Shown: positions 1 to 8,134, counted from the stretch's first letter. The stretch is 21,958 nt of DNA from Paracoccaceae bacterium (GCA_026984895.1 JALSRF010000062.1:1-21958), one strand, 5' to 3'. Notes: generated from the letters alone by a model not told the origin. Translations and numbers: made by a program.

Positions 1-575
1 CGCCGGGCCACCATGCCGAACGCGAGCGCGCGATGGGGTTCTGCCTGTTCGGAAATGTCTCTATTGCAGCGAAATATGCGCTGGACGCGCTGGGACTGGC
101 GCGGGTGGCCATCATTGATTTCGACGTGCACCACGGCAACGGGACGCAGGATCTGATGTGGGATGAGCCGCGTGCGCTGTATTGTTCGAGCCATCAGGTG
201 CCGCTGTATCCCGGCACCGGGGCGGTCGAGGAAACCGGTGGCGCGGGGCATGTAGTAAACGCGCCGCTGGCGCCGGCAACAGGTGGGGCCGAAATGCGCG
301 CCGTCTATGACGAGGTCATCCTGCCGGCGGTCGAAGCCTTTGCGCCCGGTCTGATCCTGGTTTCCGCCGGTTTCGATGCCCATGCGCGCGATCCGCTGGC
401 GCAGCTGAACTGGCGCACCGACGATTTTGCCTGGCTCACGGCGCGGATCTGCGACGTTGCGGACAGGGTATGCGCGGGGCGTATCGTCTCGACTCTGGAG
501 GGCGGATATGATCTGGATGCGCTCGGCGAAAGCGTGGCAGCCCATGTGGGCGTTTTGACGGAACGGGGCGGATGA
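1..575 (+). CDS. Histone deacetylase family protein, C-terminal part (5' end outside window)
   Basis: This is the last 190 residues of a zinc-dependent deacetylase of the histone deacetylase/acetylpolyamine amidohydrolase superfamily. The reading frame is open back to the left edge, so the N-terminus is missing. Visible signatures are PGHHAE (the active-site His-His pair) right at the edge, DFDVHHGNGTQD with the zinc-ligand Asp and His, SAGFDAHARDPLA with the second zinc-ligand Asp, and the late EGGYDL motif. Such bacterial enzymes remove acetyl groups from small amines or from lysine; the substrate here cannot be read from sequence. The stop overlaps the start of xseB (ATGA at 572-575), which implies translational coupling to the isoprenoid cluster. 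Family assignment is firm, substrate unknown. Confidence 0.9.
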   Translation, partial: PGHHAERERAMGFCLFGNVSIAAKYALDALGLARVAIIDFDVHHGNGTQDLMWDEPRALYCSSHQVPLYPGTGAVEETGGAGHVVNAPLAPATGGAEMRAVYDEVILPAVEAFAPGLILVSAGFDAHARDPLAQLNWRTDDFAWLTARICDVADRVCAGRIVSTLEGGYDLDALGESVAAHVGVLTERGG

Positions 576-814
576 GCGAAAAGAAGATTTCCGACATGAG
601 CTTTGAAGAAGCGATGTCCGAGCTTGAGAACGTGGTGCGGCAACTGGAAAGCGGCGATGTGCCTCTGGAAGAGTCGATCCGGCTTTACGAGCGCGGCGCG
701 GCACTGAAGGCGCGATGCGAGGAAAAGCTGAAGGAAGCCGAGGAAAAGGTGCGCCTGATCACCCTGGACGGCGAAGGCAGGCCGGTGGGCTCCAGGGACG
801 TCGAGGGGCTGTAG
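572..814 (+). CDS. xseB: Exodeoxyribonuclease VII small subunit
   Basis: The product is 80 residues, the usual size for XseB. This is the small, helical subunit that binds XseA to form exonuclease VII, which degrades single-stranded DNA into acid-soluble oligonucleotides. The N-terminal stretch DMSFEEAMSELENVVRQLE and the following SGDVPLEESIRLYERG are hallmarks of the family. The start overlaps the upstream stop by four bases (ATGA). The partner gene xseA is not in this window. The position just before ispA and dxs is a common arrangement in proteobacteria and does not imply a functional link to isoprenoids. Confidence 0.95.
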   Translation: MSEKKISDMSFEEAMSELENVVRQLESGDVPLEESIRLYERGAALKARCEEKLKEAEEKVRLITLDGEGRPVGSRDVEGL

Positions 815-846
815 GGCCCGGGCGCGGTGCCGGTGGCGGCGTCCGG

Positions 847-883
847 TGCCTCTGGCGGGGATATTTGGACGAAAAAGAAGGTG
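847..883 (+). repeat. Intergenic repeat element, copy A
   Basis: This is a short element beginning TGCCTCTGGCGGGGATATTT and ending in a purine-rich tail (GAAAAAGAAGG). It matches copies at 3726-3760 (+) and 11389-11422 (-) in this window. It lies between the xseB stop and the ispA start. The consensus across copies is TGCCTCYGGCGGRG, then RTATTT, about seven variable bases, then AGAAG. From memory such sequences recur in Rhodobacteraceae intergenic regions; the function is not established here. Confidence 0.65.
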
Positions 884-900
884 CGAAAGGGGTGCCTGGG

Positions 901-1770
901 GTGTTTCGGGACCGTTTGCAGGAATGCGCGCAGGGCGTGACGGTCTGTCTTGAGGCGGCGCTGGATGCCTATGACGATGTGCCGGTGACCCGGGCGATGC
1001 GGTATGCCTGTGCCGGCGGCAAGCGGCTGCGGGCCTTTCTGGTGATGGAGGCCGGGCGGCTTTTCGGGGTCGAGGACGCGCGCTCGGTCTGGGCGGCGGC
1101 GGCGGTCGAGGCGGTGCATGCCTATTCTCTGGTGCATGACGATCTGCCCTGCATGGATGACGATGACCTGCGGCGGGGCCGACCCACCGTGCATGTGAAA
1201 TGGGACGAGGCGACGGCGGTTCTGGCCGGCGATGCGCTTCAGTCGCTGGCATTCGCGTTGCTGTGCCGCGACGAGATGGGCGCCGGGCCGGCGCTGCGGC
1301 TGGAACTGGTCCGCTCGCTGGCGCGCGCGGCCGGCGCGGCGGGGATGGTGCTGGGGCAGGCGCAGGACATTGCCGCCGAGACCGCGCCCGCACGCCTGAC
1401 GCTTGCGCAGATCACCGCGTTGCAGGCCAACAAGACCGGCGCGCTGATCGGCTGGTCGGCCGAGGCCGGGGCATTGCTGGGAGGGGTCGATCCGACCGCA
1501 ATGCGGCTCTATTCCCGGGCTTTGGGTCTGGCCTTTCAGATTGCCGACGACATTCTGGACGTCGAAGGCGACGTCGCCGCAACCGGCAAGCGGGTGGGCA
1601 AGGATGCCGCTGCCGGCAAGGCCACCTTTGTTTCGCTGCTGGGGCTGGAGGGCGCACGGGCGCGGGCGGCGGCGCTGGTGGAAGAGGCCGAGGCTGCGCT
1701 TGCGCCTTATGGCGAAAGGGCGCAGACCTTGCGGGAAGCCGCGCGCTTCGTTATCTCGCGCGAAGGATGA
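901..1770 (+). CDS. ispA: Polyprenyl synthetase, farnesyl diphosphate synthase (geranyltranstransferase)
   Basis: The enzyme condenses dimethylallyl/geranyl diphosphate with isopentenyl diphosphate to give farnesyl diphosphate, the precursor of quinones, carotenoids and bactoprenol. The product is 289 residues. The first aspartate-rich motif (DDLPCMDDDD) begins at residue 80 and the second (DDILD) at residue 216. GKRLRAFL, the diphosphate-binding region, precedes the first. The frame is open upstream, so the start is a choice. GTG at 901 gives an N-terminus of the expected kind (MFRDRLQ) and has AAAGGGG (886-892) eight bases upstream. GTG at 892 and TTG at 865 are alternatives, the latter inside the repeat element. 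dxs begins 19 bp downstream, so both probably share a transcript. Confidence 0.92.
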   Translation: MFRDRLQECAQGVTVCLEAALDAYDDVPVTRAMRYACAGGKRLRAFLVMEAGRLFGVEDARSVWAAAAVEAVHAYSLVHDDLPCMDDDDLRRGRPTVHVKWDEATAVLAGDALQSLAFALLCRDEMGAGPALRLELVRSLARAAGAAGMVLGQAQDIAAETAPARLTLAQITALQANKTGALIGWSAEAGALLGGVDPTAMRLYSRALGLAFQIADDILDVEGDVAATGKRVGKDAAAGKATFVSLLGLEGARARAAALVEEAEAALAPYGERAQTLREAARFVISREG

Positions 1771-1789
1771 GAGGCCCATTGGAGCGACC

Positions 1790-3718
1790 ATGCCCGACAG
1801 ACCCGTAACCCCGCTGCTGGACAAGGTGCGCGTGCCCGCCGACCTCAAGGGGCTCTGCGATGCCGATCTTGCCCGGCTGGCCGGCGAAGTGCGGGCGGAG
1901 TTGATTTCGATCGTGTCGGAAACCGGCGGCCACCTGGGCGCCGGGCTGGGTGTGGTCGAGCTGACGGTGGCGCTGCACGCGGTGTTCGAGGCGCCGCGAG
2001 ACCGCATCATCTGGGATGTCAGCCACCAGGCCTATCCGCACAAGATCCTTACGGGCAGGCGCGAGCGCATGCGCACGTTGCGCCAGAAGGGCGGGCTCAG
2101 CGGGTTCACCAAACGCTCGGAAAGCGTCTACGATCCGTTTGGCGCAGCGCACAGTTCGACCTCGATTTCCGCCGCCCTCGGGTTTGCCGTGGCACGCGAT
2201 CTGGGCGGCGCGCCGGAACATGGCATCGGCGATGCGATCGCGGTGATCGGCGATGGCGCGATGAGCGCCGGCATGGCCTATGAGGCGATGAACAACGCCG
2301 GCCACCTGGGCAAGCGGCTGATCGTCATCCTGAACGACAACGAGATGAGCATTGCCGAGCCGGTGGGCGCGATGTCGAGCTATCTGAACCGGCTCTATTC
2401 CGGAGCGCCGTTCCAGGAACTGAAGGCGGCAGCCAAGGGCGCGGTGAGCCTGCTGCCGGAGCCGTTCCAGTTGGGTGCGAAGCGGGCCAAGGAGATGCTC
2501 AAGGGCATGACCATCGGTGGCACGCTGTTCGAGGAGATGGGCTTTTCCTATGTCGGGCCGGTGGACGGGCACGACATGGAACAGCTGCTGCAGATCCTGC
2601 GTACGGTAAAGGAACGCGCGCGCGGGCCGATCCTGATCCATGCCATCACCAGGAAGGGCAAGGGATACGCGCCGGCCGAACAGGCGGCAGACCGCGGCCA
2701 CGGGGTTGGCGCCTTTGACGTGGTGACCGGCAAGCAGAAAAAGGCGCCCTCGAACGCGCCAAGCTATACGCGGGTATTTTCGGACGCGCTTTTGGCAGCG
2801 GCGGCAATGGATGACAAGATCGTGGCGGTGACGGCGGCGATGCCCGATGGCACCGGGTTAAGCCGGTTCGCCACGCGCTATCCCAGCCGGTTTTTCGACG
2901 TGGGCATTGCCGAGCAGCACGCGGTGACCTTTTCCGCCGGACTGGCGGCGGGCGGGATGAAGCCATTTTGCGCGATCTATTCGACATTTCTGCAGCGCGG
3001 CTACGACCAGGTGGTGCACGACGTGGCGATCCAGCGCCTGCCGGTACGCTTTGCCATCGACCGGGCCGGACTGGTGGGGGCGGATGGCGCGACCCACGCC
3101 GGTGCTTTCGACATCGCGTTTCTCGCGAACCTGCCCGGCTTGGTGGTGATGGCGGCGGCGGATGAGGCCGAGCTGGTGCACATGGTGGCGACGGCGGCGG
3201 CCCATGACGCGGGGCCGATCGCGTTTCGATACCCGCGCGGCGAAGGCGTGGGTGTGGAGTTGCCCGAGGGCGGCCAGGTGCTGGAAATCGGCAGGGGCCG
3301 CATCGTTCAGCAAGGCGGACGTGTGGCGATCCTGTCCTTCGGCACCCGCCTGGACGAGGCGCGCCGGGCGGCGGAAATACTGTCTAACAAGGGGATTTCG
3401 CCGACAATAGCCGACGCGCGCTTTGCCAAGCCATTGGACCGCGAATTGATCCTGACACTGGCGGCGGAACACGAGGCACTGATCACCATAGAAGAAGGGG
3501 CGATCGGTGGTTTCGGCAGCCATGTGGCGCAATTGTTGCTGGACGAAGGTGCGCTGGATGGTGGGGTAAAATTGCGCTCCATGGTGCTTCCGGATGAATT
3601 CATCGATCAGGCCAGCATGCAGGACATGTATCGCGTGGCGGGGTTGAACGCCGAAAAAATTGTGTCAAGGGTGCTCGAAGTTCTGGGCATCGCCGATATT
3701 GCCAACCGGCGCGCCTGA
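1790..3718 (+). CDS. dxs: 1-deoxy-D-xylulose-5-phosphate synthase
   Basis: This is the first enzyme of the MEP (non-mevalonate) isoprenoid pathway. It joins pyruvate and glyceraldehyde-3-phosphate using thiamine diphosphate. At 642 residues it is full length. Visible are the early ETGGHLGAGLGVVELT segment, the thiamine diphosphate/metal-binding motif GDGAMSAGMAYEAMNNAG starting at residue 154, the catalytic Glu in GIAEQHAVTF (about residue 375), the DRAGLVGADGATHAG segment, and the C-terminal transketolase-like domain ending near LPDEFIDQ. GGAG at 1781-1784 supports the ATG at 1790. It follows ispA by 19 bp. The enzyme needs thiamine diphosphate; a thiamine transporter operon with a TPP riboswitch lies 8 kb away. 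Confidence 0.97.
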   Translation: MPDRPVTPLLDKVRVPADLKGLCDADLARLAGEVRAELISIVSETGGHLGAGLGVVELTVALHAVFEAPRDRIIWDVSHQAYPHKILTGRRERMRTLRQKGGLSGFTKRSESVYDPFGAAHSSTSISAALGFAVARDLGGAPEHGIGDAIAVIGDGAMSAGMAYEAMNNAGHLGKRLIVILNDNEMSIAEPVGAMSSYLNRLYSGAPFQELKAAAKGAVSLLPEPFQLGAKRAKEMLKGMTIGGTLFEEMGFSYVGPVDGHDMEQLLQILRTVKERARGPILIHAITRKGKGYAPAEQAADRGHGVGAFDVVTGKQKKAPSNAPSYTRVFSDALLAAAAMDDKIVAVTAAMPDGTGLSRFATRYPSRFFDVGIAEQHAVTFSAGLAAGGMKPFCAIYSTFLQRGYDQVVHDVAIQRLPVRFAIDRAGLVGADGATHAGAFDIAFLANLPGLVVMAAADEAELVHMVATAAAHDAGPIAFRYPRGEGVGVELPEGGQVLEIGRGRIVQQGGRVAILSFGTRLDEARRAAEILSNKGISPTIADARFAKPLDRELILTLAAEHEALITIEEGAIGGFGSHVAQLLLDEGALDGGVKLRSMVLPDEFIDQASMQDMYRVAGLNAEKIVSRVLEVLGIADIANRRA

Positions 3719-3725
3719 GAATTCT

Positions 3726-3760
3726 TGCCTCCGGCGGGGATATTTTCCGACAGAAGAAGA
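3726..3760 (+). repeat. Intergenic repeat element, copy B
   Basis: The element begins TGCCTCCGGCGGGGATATTT and ends CAGAAGAAGA. It starts seven bases after the dxs stop. Its 3' half is mirrored by an inverted partial copy (3770-3795), so the pair can fold into a long hairpin. Confidence 0.7.
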
Positions 3761-3786
3761 GATGTCTTGTTCTTCTGTCCGGAAAA
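3743..3786 (+). repeat. Inverted repeat (hairpin) after dxs
   Basis: The left arm 3743-3758 (TTTTCCGACAGAAGAA) pairs with the right arm 3770-3786 (TTCTTCTGTCCGGAAAA), leaving one extra C in the right arm and an 11-base loop. The right arm read on the minus strand, GAGGATTTTTCC then GGACAGAAGAA, resembles the repeat element itself. The structure therefore looks like two elements head to head rather than a random hairpin. Confidence 0.65.
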
Positions 3787-3818
3787 ATCCTCGGGGGTGA
3801 ATGGGCCGGATGGCCCAG

Positions 3819-3846
3819 AGGGGGCAGACAGCCCCCTTATTTTCTT
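3819..3846 (+). terminator. Probable Rho-independent terminator of the dxs cluster
   Basis: The stem AGGGGGC (3819-3825) and GCCCCCT (3831-3837) flank the loop AGACA and are followed by a T-rich run (TTATTTTCTT) on the plus strand. The T-run overlaps the last codons of the convergent minus-strand gene. No T-tract follows the hairpin in the minus direction, so it should act mainly on dxs transcription. Confidence 0.65.
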
Positions 3847-4679
3847 GTCATCGCGCGCAGGCCGGTTCTGTAGTCGGGGTATTTCAGTTTCACGCCAAGC
3901 TCGCGCTTGATGCGGTCGTTCCTGACCCGCTTGCTTTCGGCGTAGAAGCTGCGGGCCATCGGGCTCATCTGCGCGCTTTCCCAGTCTTCTTCCGGCGGCA
4001 CAGGCAGGCCGAGAAGTTCGGCGGCAAAGCCCAGCACGTCCTGCGGCGGGGCGGGATCATCGTCGCAGACGTTGTAGATCGCGCCGGGGTTGGGGGCATT
4101 CATCGAGGCGGCGAGCGTCCGGGCGATGTCTTCCACATGGATGCGCGAAAACACCTGCCCCGGCTTGACGATGCGCCGCGCGGTGCCGGCGCGCAGCTTG
4201 GCAAAGGGGCCGCGGCCGGGGCCGTAGATGCCCGCGAGGCGGAAAATGTGCAGGGATAGAGACTGTTTTTCCGCGAATTCCTGCCAGGCGCGTTCGGCGG
4301 CAACGCGCCAATATCCGCGTTTCGTGGCCGGGTTAAGCGGGGTGGTTTCATCGACCCAGCCGCCCTGGTGGTCGCCATAGACGGCGGTGGTCGAGAGGTA
4401 GCCGACCCAGCGCAGGTTGGGTGCGCCGGCGATCTTATCTGCAAGCGCCGCAAGCACCGGATCGCCTGCCTCGCCTGGTGCGATGGAGGTGAGCAGGTGG
4501 GTGGCCTGTTCGAAAGCGTCTGTCAGGTCGTCGCCGGGCCACTGGCGCAGATCGACGCCCTCTTGCGGCGCGTCCGCCATGCGGCTGGTGGCGATGATGC
4601 GCCAGCCATCCGGGCGCAGCTGGCGGGCCAGTTCGCGCGACGTGTAGCCGTGGCCGAGGGAAAGCAGCGTATCTGTCAT
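3837..4679 (-). CDS. Atypical short-chain dehydrogenase/NAD-dependent epimerase family protein (YeeZ-like)
   Basis: The product is 280 residues with the extended-SDR fold. The N-terminal nucleotide-binding loop is SLGHGYTSREL (about residues 7-17), a GxGxxS variant of the usual GxxGxxG. The stretch YLSTTAVYGDHQGGWVDE (from about residue 94) marks the epimerase family. The canonical YxxxK catalytic pair is not intact: the corresponding segment is RGYWRVAAERAW, with Ala where Lys would be. The protein may therefore bind a nucleotide without ordinary dehydrogenase chemistry. The substrate is unknown. It is convergent with dxs and divergent from ade, so it is probably transcribed alone from the 75-bp gap upstream. 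No strong Shine-Dalgarno is visible. Confidence 0.8.
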   Translation of the reverse strand: MTDTLLSLGHGYTSRELARQLRPDGWRIIATSRMADAPQEGVDLRQWPGDDLTDAFEQATHLLTSIAPGEAGDPVLAALADKIAGAPNLRWVGYLSTTAVYGDHQGGWVDETTPLNPATKRGYWRVAAERAWQEFAEKQSLSLHIFRLAGIYGPGRGPFAKLRAGTARRIVKPGQVFSRIHVEDIARTLAASMNAPNPGAIYNVCDDDPAPPQDVLGFAAELLGLPVPPEEDWESAQMSPMARSFYAESKRVRNDRIKRELGVKLKYPDYRTGLRAMTRK

Positions 4680-4754
4680 GCGCCATTTCTGGCCGTTCGG
4701 GTGACGTGGCGCAAGGGGGGTTGCGAAAGCGTCGCGGCTGTGAAAAATGGCTCA

Positions 4755-6563
4755 ATGGAACGATCATCATTGAAAACATGGGAAGAATGCGCGCCCCGGC
4801 TGATTGCGGTTGCGGCGGGCAGAGAGGCTGCGGACCTGGTGGTGCGCGGCGTGAAACTGGTGAATGTGCAGAGCCGAGAGGTGCTGGACGGCTGGCAGGT
4901 GGCGGTGGCCGACGGGCGGTTTGCCTATGTCGGGCCGGATGCCGGCCATTGCATCGGCAAGCGCACCGAGGTTGTCGAGGGCGGCGGCGCCTTTCTGCTG
5001 CCGGGGCTGTGTGACGCGCATATGCACATCGAAAGCGGCATGCTGACACCGGCGGAATTTGCCCGCGCGGTGATCCCGCATGGCACGACGTCCATGTTCA
5101 CCGACCCGCATGAGATTGCCAACGTGATGGGGCTGGAGGGCGTGCGGCTGATGCATGACGAGGCCCTGATGCAGCCGATCAACATTTTCACCCAGATGCC
5201 GAGCTGTGCGCCCTCTGCGCCGGGGCTGGAGACGACCGGGCATGAGATCACGCCCGAGGATGTGGCCGAGGCGATGGCCTGGCCGGGCATCATCGGGCTG
5301 GGCGAGATGATGAATTTCCCCGGCGTGATCAATGGCGATGCCAGGATGCTGGCCGAGATCGCGGCAACCCAGCGCGCCGGCAAGACGGTTGGCGGGCATT
5401 ATGCCAGCCCCGACAAGGGCGTGGCCTTTTCGGCCTATGCGGCCGGCGGGCCGGCGGACGATCACGAGGGCACCGCCGAAGCGGATGCGATTGCGCGCGT
5501 TCGGTTGGGGATGCGCTCGATGATGCGGCTGGGCAGCGCCTGGTATGACGTGGAAAGCCAGATCACCGCGGTGACGCAAAAGGGGCTGGATCCGCGCAAT
5601 TTCATCCTGTGCACCGATGACTGTCATTCGGGCACGCTGGTGAACGACGGCCACATGAACCGGGTGGTGCGCCATGCCATCGACTGCGGTTGCGAGCCGC
5701 TGGTGGCGATCCAGATGGCGACGATCAACACCGCAACGCATTTCGGGCTGGAGCGCGAGCTTGGCTCCATCGCGCCGGGGCGGCGCGCCGACATGATCCT
5801 GAGTTCGGACCTGCGCGCCCTGCCGATCGACCGGGTCTGGGCGCGCGGGCAACTGGTGGCGCAAGCCGGCGAGGTTCTGGTGGACTGTCCGCATCTGGAC
5901 TGGCCGGAACATGCGCGCAAGACGGTGCATATGGGCAAGCATCTGAGCGCCGGGGATTTCGAGCTGAAGGCGCCGGAAGGCGCGAATTCGGTGAAGGTCA
6001 AGGTGATCGGCGTTGTCGAAAACCAGGCGCCGACCAAGGCGCTGAGTGCCGATTTGCCCGTAATAGACACTGTTGTGCAGACCGACGAGGCGCGCGATGT
6101 CTGCCAGATCGCGCTGGTCGAGCGCCACCGCGCGACCGGGGATGTGGTGAACGGGTTCGTCTCGGGCTTTGGCTACAAGGGGCGCATGGCGATGGCCAGC
6201 ACGGTGGCCCATGACAGCCACCACATGATCGTCGTGGGAACGAGCCGCGAGGACATGGCCCTGGCCGCCAACCGGCTGGGCGAGGTCGGCGGCGGCATAA
6301 CCGTGTTCAGGGATGGCCGCGAACTGGCGCTGGTCGAACTGCCGATTGCCGGGCTGATCTCGGACGCGCCGGCGCGCGAGGTGGCGGCAAAGGCCGACCG
6401 GATGGTCGCGGCGATGGAAACCTGCGGCTGCACGCTGAACAACGCCTACATGCAGCATTCCCTGCTGGCGCTGGTTGTCATACCGGAGTTGCGGATTTCC
6501 GATCTGGGTCTGGTGGATGTGACCCGCTTCGAGATCACCGAACTGTTCGAGGAAAACACATGA
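4755..6563 (+). CDS. ade: Adenine deaminase
   Basis: The enzyme hydrolyses adenine to hypoxanthine and ammonia in purine salvage or catabolism. It is an amidohydrolase-superfamily metalloenzyme of 602 residues, the normal size for the Ade family. The metal-binding HxH lies in LCDAHMHIESG (His at about residues 89 and 91). FTDPHEIANV, GLGEMMNFPGV and ILCTDDCHSG follow, and the C-terminal Ade domain contains HDSHHMIVVG. The frame is open far upstream. ATG 4755 is chosen because the preceding residues are not protein-like and the family begins close to the KTWEECAPRLIAVAAGR segment; the Shine-Dalgarno is weak and GTG 4740 is possible. The stop overlaps the amn start (ATGA). Confidence 0.93.
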   Translation: MERSSLKTWEECAPRLIAVAAGREAADLVVRGVKLVNVQSREVLDGWQVAVADGRFAYVGPDAGHCIGKRTEVVEGGGAFLLPGLCDAHMHIESGMLTPAEFARAVIPHGTTSMFTDPHEIANVMGLEGVRLMHDEALMQPINIFTQMPSCAPSAPGLETTGHEITPEDVAEAMAWPGIIGLGEMMNFPGVINGDARMLAEIAATQRAGKTVGGHYASPDKGVAFSAYAAGGPADDHEGTAEADAIARVRLGMRSMMRLGSAWYDVESQITAVTQKGLDPRNFILCTDDCHSGTLVNDGHMNRVVRHAIDCGCEPLVAIQMATINTATHFGLERELGSIAPGRRADMILSSDLRALPIDRVWARGQLVAQAGEVLVDCPHLDWPEHARKTVHMGKHLSAGDFELKAPEGANSVKVKVIGVVENQAPTKALSADLPVIDTVVQTDEARDVCQIALVERHRATGDVVNGFVSGFGYKGRMAMASTVAHDSHHMIVVGTSREDMALAANRLGEVGGGITVFRDGRELALVELPIAGLISDAPAREVAAKADRMVAAMETCGCTLNNAYMQHSLLALVVIPELRISDLGLVDVTRFEITELFEENT

Positions 6564-8038
6564 CCGCCAGCACCATCCCGATGGAAACGCCGCCGGCCCA
6601 CGCGGCCGAGGAATTCACCGATGCCGCCGCGGCCGTCGCACGGCTGAAACAGCTCTATGACCAATCGGTGGCGTTCTTGTGCGACCGCTTCTCCAAGGCG
6701 CTGGCGCGCGGAATGCCGCCCGCCCGATTCAGAGCCTTTTACCCGGAAATCCGCATAACAACGACCAGTTTCGCCAAGGCCGACAGCCGGCTGAGCTTCG
6801 GCCATGTGTCAGAGCCGGGCACCTATGCGACAACCGTCACCCGGCCCGACCTGTTTGCCAATTACCTGAAGCAGCAGATCGCCCTGGTGATGGCCAACCA
6901 CGGCGTGCCGGTCACCATCGGGGTGTCGGATACCCCGATGCCGGTGCATTTCGCGGTGGCGCAGCAGGGCGGTGTCTCGGTTCCGCAGGAAGGCGCCGCC
7001 GGCTTTACCCTGCGGGACTATTTCGACGTGCCGGACCTGGAGACCACCAACGACGATATCGTGAACGGCGTGGCCGAACCGGCCGCCGATGGCACCCGTC
7101 CTCTGGCGCCCTTTACCGCGCAGCGGGTAGATTATTCGCTGGCCCGGCTGGCGCATTACACCGCGACGGCGGCGGACCATTTCCAGAACCATGTGCTGTT
7201 TACCAACTACCAGTTCTATGTGGAGGAGTTCGAGGCCTATGCCCGCAAGGTTCTGGCCGACCCGAACAGCGGTTACGAAAGCTTCGTGGGCCCGGGGAAC
7301 GTCTCTGTTTCGGGCCCGGACGAGGACATGCCCGCCCCGGCCAAGCTGCCGCAGATGCCCACCTATCACCTGACGCGCGCCGACCAGACCGGGATCACGC
7401 TCGTCAATATCGGCGTCGGCCCGTCCAACGCCAAGACCGCCACCGACCATATCGCCGTGCTGCGCCCGCACGCCTGGCTGATGGTCGGCCATTGCGCCGG
7501 GCTGCGCAACAGCCAGCGGCTGGGGGATTTCGTGCTGGCGCATGCCTACCTGCGCGAGGACAAGGTGCTGGATGACGACCTGCCGGTCTGGGTGCCGGTG
7601 CCGCCGCTTGCGGAAATCCAGATTGCGCTGGAACAGGCGGTGGCGCAGGTGACGCAGTTGGAAGGCTATGAGCTGAAACGGGTGATGCGCACCGGAACCG
7701 TCGCCTCGGTCGACAACCGCAACTGGGAGCTGCGCGACCAGACCGGCCCGGTGCAGCGCCTTTCCCAGAGCCGGGCCATCGCGCTGGACATGGAAAGCGC
7801 CACCATCGCGGCAAACGGATTTCGCTTTCGGGTGCCCTATGGCACGCTGCTTTGCGTCTCGGACAAGCCGCTGCACGGCGAACTGAAACTGCCCGGCATG
7901 GCCAGCACATTCTACACGTCGCAGGTATCGCGCCACCTCCTGATCGGCATTCGGGCGATGGAAACGCTTCGCGAAATGCCGCTTGAACGCATCCATTCGC
8001 GCAAGCTCAGGAGCTTTGACGAGACCGCATTTCTGTAA
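6560..8038 (+). CDS. amn: AMP nucleosidase
   Basis: The enzyme cleaves the N-glycosidic bond of AMP to give adenine and ribose-5-phosphate, and helps set adenylate levels. The product is 492 residues, typical of the long bacterial AMN form. It has an N-terminal AMN-specific domain (TTSFAKADSRLSFGHV) and a C-terminal nucleoside-phosphorylase-like domain. In the latter, GVGPSNAKTATDHIAVLRP, MVGHCAGLRNSQ, and ALDMESATIAANGF followed by CVSDKPLHGE contain the purine-binding and catalytic Asp region. The start overlaps the ade stop by four bases, with GAGGAAA just upstream, so the two are translationally coupled. The adenine it releases is the substrate of the upstream gene product. Confidence 0.95.
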   Translation: MTASTIPMETPPAHAAEEFTDAAAAVARLKQLYDQSVAFLCDRFSKALARGMPPARFRAFYPEIRITTTSFAKADSRLSFGHVSEPGTYATTVTRPDLFANYLKQQIALVMANHGVPVTIGVSDTPMPVHFAVAQQGGVSVPQEGAAGFTLRDYFDVPDLETTNDDIVNGVAEPAADGTRPLAPFTAQRVDYSLARLAHYTATAADHFQNHVLFTNYQFYVEEFEAYARKVLADPNSGYESFVGPGNVSVSGPDEDMPAPAKLPQMPTYHLTRADQTGITLVNIGVGPSNAKTATDHIAVLRPHAWLMVGHCAGLRNSQRLGDFVLAHAYLREDKVLDDDLPVWVPVPPLAEIQIALEQAVAQVTQLEGYELKRVMRTGTVASVDNRNWELRDQTGPVQRLSQSRAIALDMESATIAANGFRFRVPYGTLLCVSDKPLHGELKLPGMASTFYTSQVSRHLLIGIRAMETLREMPLERIHSRKLRSFDETAFL

Positions 8039-8061
8039 ATTCGCCGAAATGGCGGGTTTTT
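8039..8061 (+). terminator. Probable Rho-independent terminator of ade-amn
   Basis: ATTCGCC (8039-8045) can pair with GGCGGGT (8051-8057) across the loop GAAAT, using two G-U pairs. A run of T follows. It begins immediately after the amn stop codon. Confidence 0.5.
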
Positions 8062-8104
8062 CGAACAAAATGCACTATTTTCTGCCCGGGCGCGCCACTA
8101 ATCG

Positions 8105-8134
8105 TTGTGCACCCCCCCCATATTCCGCTAGATT
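8105..8134 (+). promoter_or_regulatory. Candidate sigma70-type promoter for the HU gene
   Basis: A -35-like TTGTGC (8105-8110) and a -10-like TAGATT (8129-8134) are separated by 18 bases. Transcription would begin about 40 bases before the HU start codon. The same TTGTGC hexamer appears as the candidate -35 of the thiBPQ promoter. This is a pattern call only. Confidence 0.35.

Noticed and set aside
305..2010. Long minus-strand open frames opposite the deacetylase, xseB and ispA genes
   Set aside because: They are rich in Arg, Pro and Ala, lack ribosome sites and oppose clearly recognised genes; high GC content produces such antisense frames.
4767..6458. 563-codon minus-strand open frame opposite ade
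   Set aside because: Its composition (very rich in His, Arg and Gln) is typical of antisense of a GC-rich gene, and the plus strand encodes an intact adenine deaminase.
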